From assembly GCA_035316025.1 (NCBI GenBank), contig DATFXL010000074.1:1-22228 (forward strand): a stretch of DNA of 22,228 nucleotides. The letters run 5' to 3'. Positions 20,434 to 22,228 of the stretch are shown here, piece by piece. Below the pieces are notes generated by a model, which ran no database searches, was not told where the DNA came from, and worked only from the letters and a program-made list of their open reading frames with translations. Position numbers and translations under genes: made by a program. Origin of the DNA: JALZAA01 sp035316025. Its GTDB lineage: Bacteria; Actinomycetota; Acidimicrobiia; IMCC26256; JACDBD01. The first letter of the stretch is position 1. Each line of letters begins with the position of its first letter.

Positions 20434-22188
20434 TCAGAGGTACTGCCCGGTGGTGACGCGCTCGATCTGCCGACCGCCGCCCTCACCCTCGTCGTCTGCG
20501 AGCAGCGTGCGAACGAAGACGATGCGTTCGCCCTTCTTGCCGGAGATCTTCGCCCAGTCATCGGGGTTCGTCGTGTTCGGCAGGTCCTCGTGCTCGCGGT
20601 ACTCCTGCCGGATCGAGTCCACGAGGTCCGACGCGCTGATGCCCTTGGCGCCACCGCTGATCTGTCGCTTGATCGACATCTTCTTCGAGCGGCGCACGAT
20701 GTTCTCGATCATCGCCCCGGACGCGAAGTCCTTGAAGAACAGCACCTCTTTGTCGCCGTTCTGGTACGTCACCTCGAGGAAGCGATTTTCGTCGTCGGCC
20801 GAGTACATCCGGTCGACGGCCGTATTGATCATCTCGTCGACCGCTTCGTGTCTCCCGCCCGCCTGGGACGCCTCGTGCTCGGCGATGGGCAGCTCGTCGC
20901 TCAGGTAGCGACTGAAGATCTGACGCGCCGCCCCGAGGTCGGGGCGCTCGATCTTGATCTTCACGTCCAGGCGGCCGGGCCGCAGGATCGCGGGATCGAT
21001 GAGGTCCTCCCGGTTCGACGCCCCGATCACGATCACGTTCTTCAGGCTCTCGACGCCGTCGATCTCGGCGAGGAGCTGCGGAACGATCGTGCTCTCGATG
21101 TCCGAGGAGATCCCGGATCCGCGCGTGCGGAAAAGCGAGTCCATCTCGTCGAAGAACACGATGACGGGCACGCCTTCCTCGGACTTCTCGCGTGCCCGCT
21201 GGAAGATCAGACGAATCTGGCGCTCTGTCTCGCCGACGTACTTGTTGAGCAGCTCGGGGCCCTTGATGTTGAGGAAGTACGAGCGCGTCGAGCTGTCGCC
21301 CGTCTTCTCGGCCACACGCTTGGCGAGCGAGTTGGCGACGGCCTTGGCGATGAGCGTCTTGCCGCATCCCGGAGGGCCGTAGAGCAGGATTCCTTTCGGC
21401 GGCTGCAGCTGGTGCTCGTGGAACAGCTCTGCGTACAAGTACGGCAGCTCGACCGCGTCCTGGATCTGGTCGATCTGCTCGTCGAGGCCGCCGACGTCGG
21501 CGTAGGTGATGTCAGGAACCTCTTCGAGGATGAGCTCCTCGACCTCCGGACGGGGCAGACGCTCGACGAGCACGCCCGAACGCGTCTCCATCAGGAGGTG
21601 GTCGCCGGCCCGAAGGCGCTCGCCGAACAGCCCACTGGCGAGTTCGCAGACCCGCTCCTCGTCGGCGCGGCCCACGACCAGCGCGCGGCGGCCCTCGTCG
21701 AGCAGCTCCTTGAGCGTAACGACCTCGCCTGCGGCCTCGTGGCCGCGCGCCAGCACCACGTTCAGCGACTCGTTGAGGACGACCTCCTGGCCGCGCTGGA
21801 GCTCATCGACGTCGAGCTCGGGATGCAGGGCGACGCGCATCTTGCGGCCGGCGGTGAACACGTCGACGGTACCGTCGTCGTTGACGTCGAGGAACGTGCC
21901 GTAGGCCGACGGCGGCATCGTGAGCTTCTCGACCTCCTCACGCAGCGCGCCGATGTGCTCGCGAGCCTCGCGGAGGGTCGCCGAGAGCTTCTCGTTCTGC
22001 GAGACGGCCTGGGCCAGCTGACCCTTCGTCTCGAGCAGGCGTTCCTCGAGCGTGCGGACCCGCTTCGGAGCGTCCTGGAGCCGGCGGCGCAGGACGACGA
22101 CCTCTTCCTCCAGCGCCTTCGCCTGCTGCTGAAGCTCGCCGACCTGGCGTTCGTACTCTCCGAGGCGTCGCTCGTGCTCGGAGGCCAC
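20434..22188 (-). CDS. mpa: Proteasome-associated AAA ATPase Mpa/ARC
   Basis: Mpa is the hexameric unfoldase that recognises Pup and feeds substrates into the 20S core. The 584-aa protein has an N-terminal coiled coil (~1-90, heptad-rich RRLGEYERQVGELQQQAKAL), two OB-type domains (~95-215) and an AAA domain. The AAA domain shows Walker A GPPGCGKT (271-278), Walker B VIVFFDEMDS (342-351), sensor-1 GASNRED and RPGR (403-406). It ends in TTGQYL, the penultimate-Tyr tail that docks into the PrcA ring and opens the gate. The start is GTG at 22188, chosen because GGGAGG lies 7 nt upstream; the frame stays open to the window edge, so a slightly longer start is possible. M. tuberculosis Mpa is 609 aa. 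Confidence 0.96.
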   Translation of the reverse strand: MASEHERRLGEYERQVGELQQQAKALEEEVVVLRRRLQDAPKRVRTLEERLLETKGQLAQAVSQNEKLSATLREAREHIGALREEVEKLTMPPSAYGTFLDVNDDGTVDVFTAGRKMRVALHPELDVDELQRGQEVVLNESLNVVLARGHEAAGEVVTLKELLDEGRRALVVGRADEERVCELASGLFGERLRAGDHLLMETRSGVLVERLPRPEVEELILEEVPDITYADVGGLDEQIDQIQDAVELPYLYAELFHEHQLQPPKGILLYGPPGCGKTLIAKAVANSLAKRVAEKTGDSSTRSYFLNIKGPELLNKYVGETERQIRLIFQRAREKSEEGVPVIVFFDEMDSLFRTRGSGISSDIESTIVPQLLAEIDGVESLKNVIVIGASNREDLIDPAILRPGRLDVKIKIERPDLGAARQIFSRYLSDELPIAEHEASQAGGRHEAVDEMINTAVDRMYSADDENRFLEVTYQNGDKEVLFFKDFASGAMIENIVRRSKKMSIKRQISGGAKGISASDLVDSIRQEYREHEDLPNTTNPDDWAKISGKKGERIVFVRTLLADDEGEGGGRQIERVTTGQYL

Positions 22189-22228
22189 GTGACCACCTCC
22201 CACTGCGGACGGGCGCTCGCCGCGCACC
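22189..22228 (-). promoter_or_regulatory. Strong RBS of mpa and start of its upstream region
   Basis: GGGAGG (22196-22201 on the minus strand) is spaced 7 nt from the GTG at 22188 and decides the start. Only 40 bases upstream are visible, with no -10 pattern, so the promoter lies outside the window. Confidence 0.6.

Noticed and set aside
18789..20456. A 555-aa plus-strand open frame
   Set aside because: Antisense shadow of dop, produced by high third-position GC.

Overview
The window is a high-G+C actinobacterial chromosome segment built around the complete Pup-proteasome system. The class cannot be fixed from the sequence alone. The set of conserved actinobacterial families (DUF3866, DUF4193, a long ThyX homologue), the many GTG/TTG starts and the lack of classical mycobacterial neighbours suggest a deep-branching member such as an acidimicrobiian; this is inference. 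Nearly every gene is on the minus strand. Only two lie on the plus strand: a GDPD-family phosphodiesterase and a small DUF2007-like gene.

Layout, in transcription order from the right end: mpa/arc (proteasomal ATPase), dop, pup (ending GGQ), prcB, prcA, [DUF2007-like, plus strand], pafA, a DUF3866 gene, pafB, pafC, lepB, [GDPD, plus strand], tatA, tatC, a small one-TM protein, helY (Ski2-like helicase), and a truncated lipid-kinase-like protein. Then come a tandem-domain ThyX homologue, a gene-free stretch of about 490 bp, an acidic DUF4193-type zinc-ribbon protein, lnt, a conserved hypothetical, a GNAT acetyltransferase, a gene-free stretch of about 400 bp, and the start of a RidA-family gene cut by the window edge. 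The order pafA-pafB-pafC-tatA-tatC-helY is that of Mycobacterium tuberculosis, here with DUF3866 and lepB/GDPD inserted.

Functionally, Dop deamidates Pup-Gln, PafA ligates Pup to substrate lysines, Mpa unfolds pupylated proteins through a C-terminal QYL docking tail, and PrcA/PrcB degrade them. PafB and PafC are WYL-domain regulators of the DNA-damage response. The remaining genes mostly serve the envelope and secretion (TatA/TatC, LepB, Lnt) or RNA metabolism (HelY).

The most notable non-gene signal is a 28-bp dif-like XerC/XerD site at 374-401 in the left intergenic region. Almost all genes to its right are transcribed toward it, as expected for the replication-terminus side of a replichore. 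A second signal is a repeated TANNNT-N6-start arrangement directly in front of dop, pafA, the DUF3866 gene and the DUF2007-like gene, suggesting leaderless transcription of the proteasome/pupylation units. I see no CRISPR, tRNA, rRNA, insertion sequence or phage gene.
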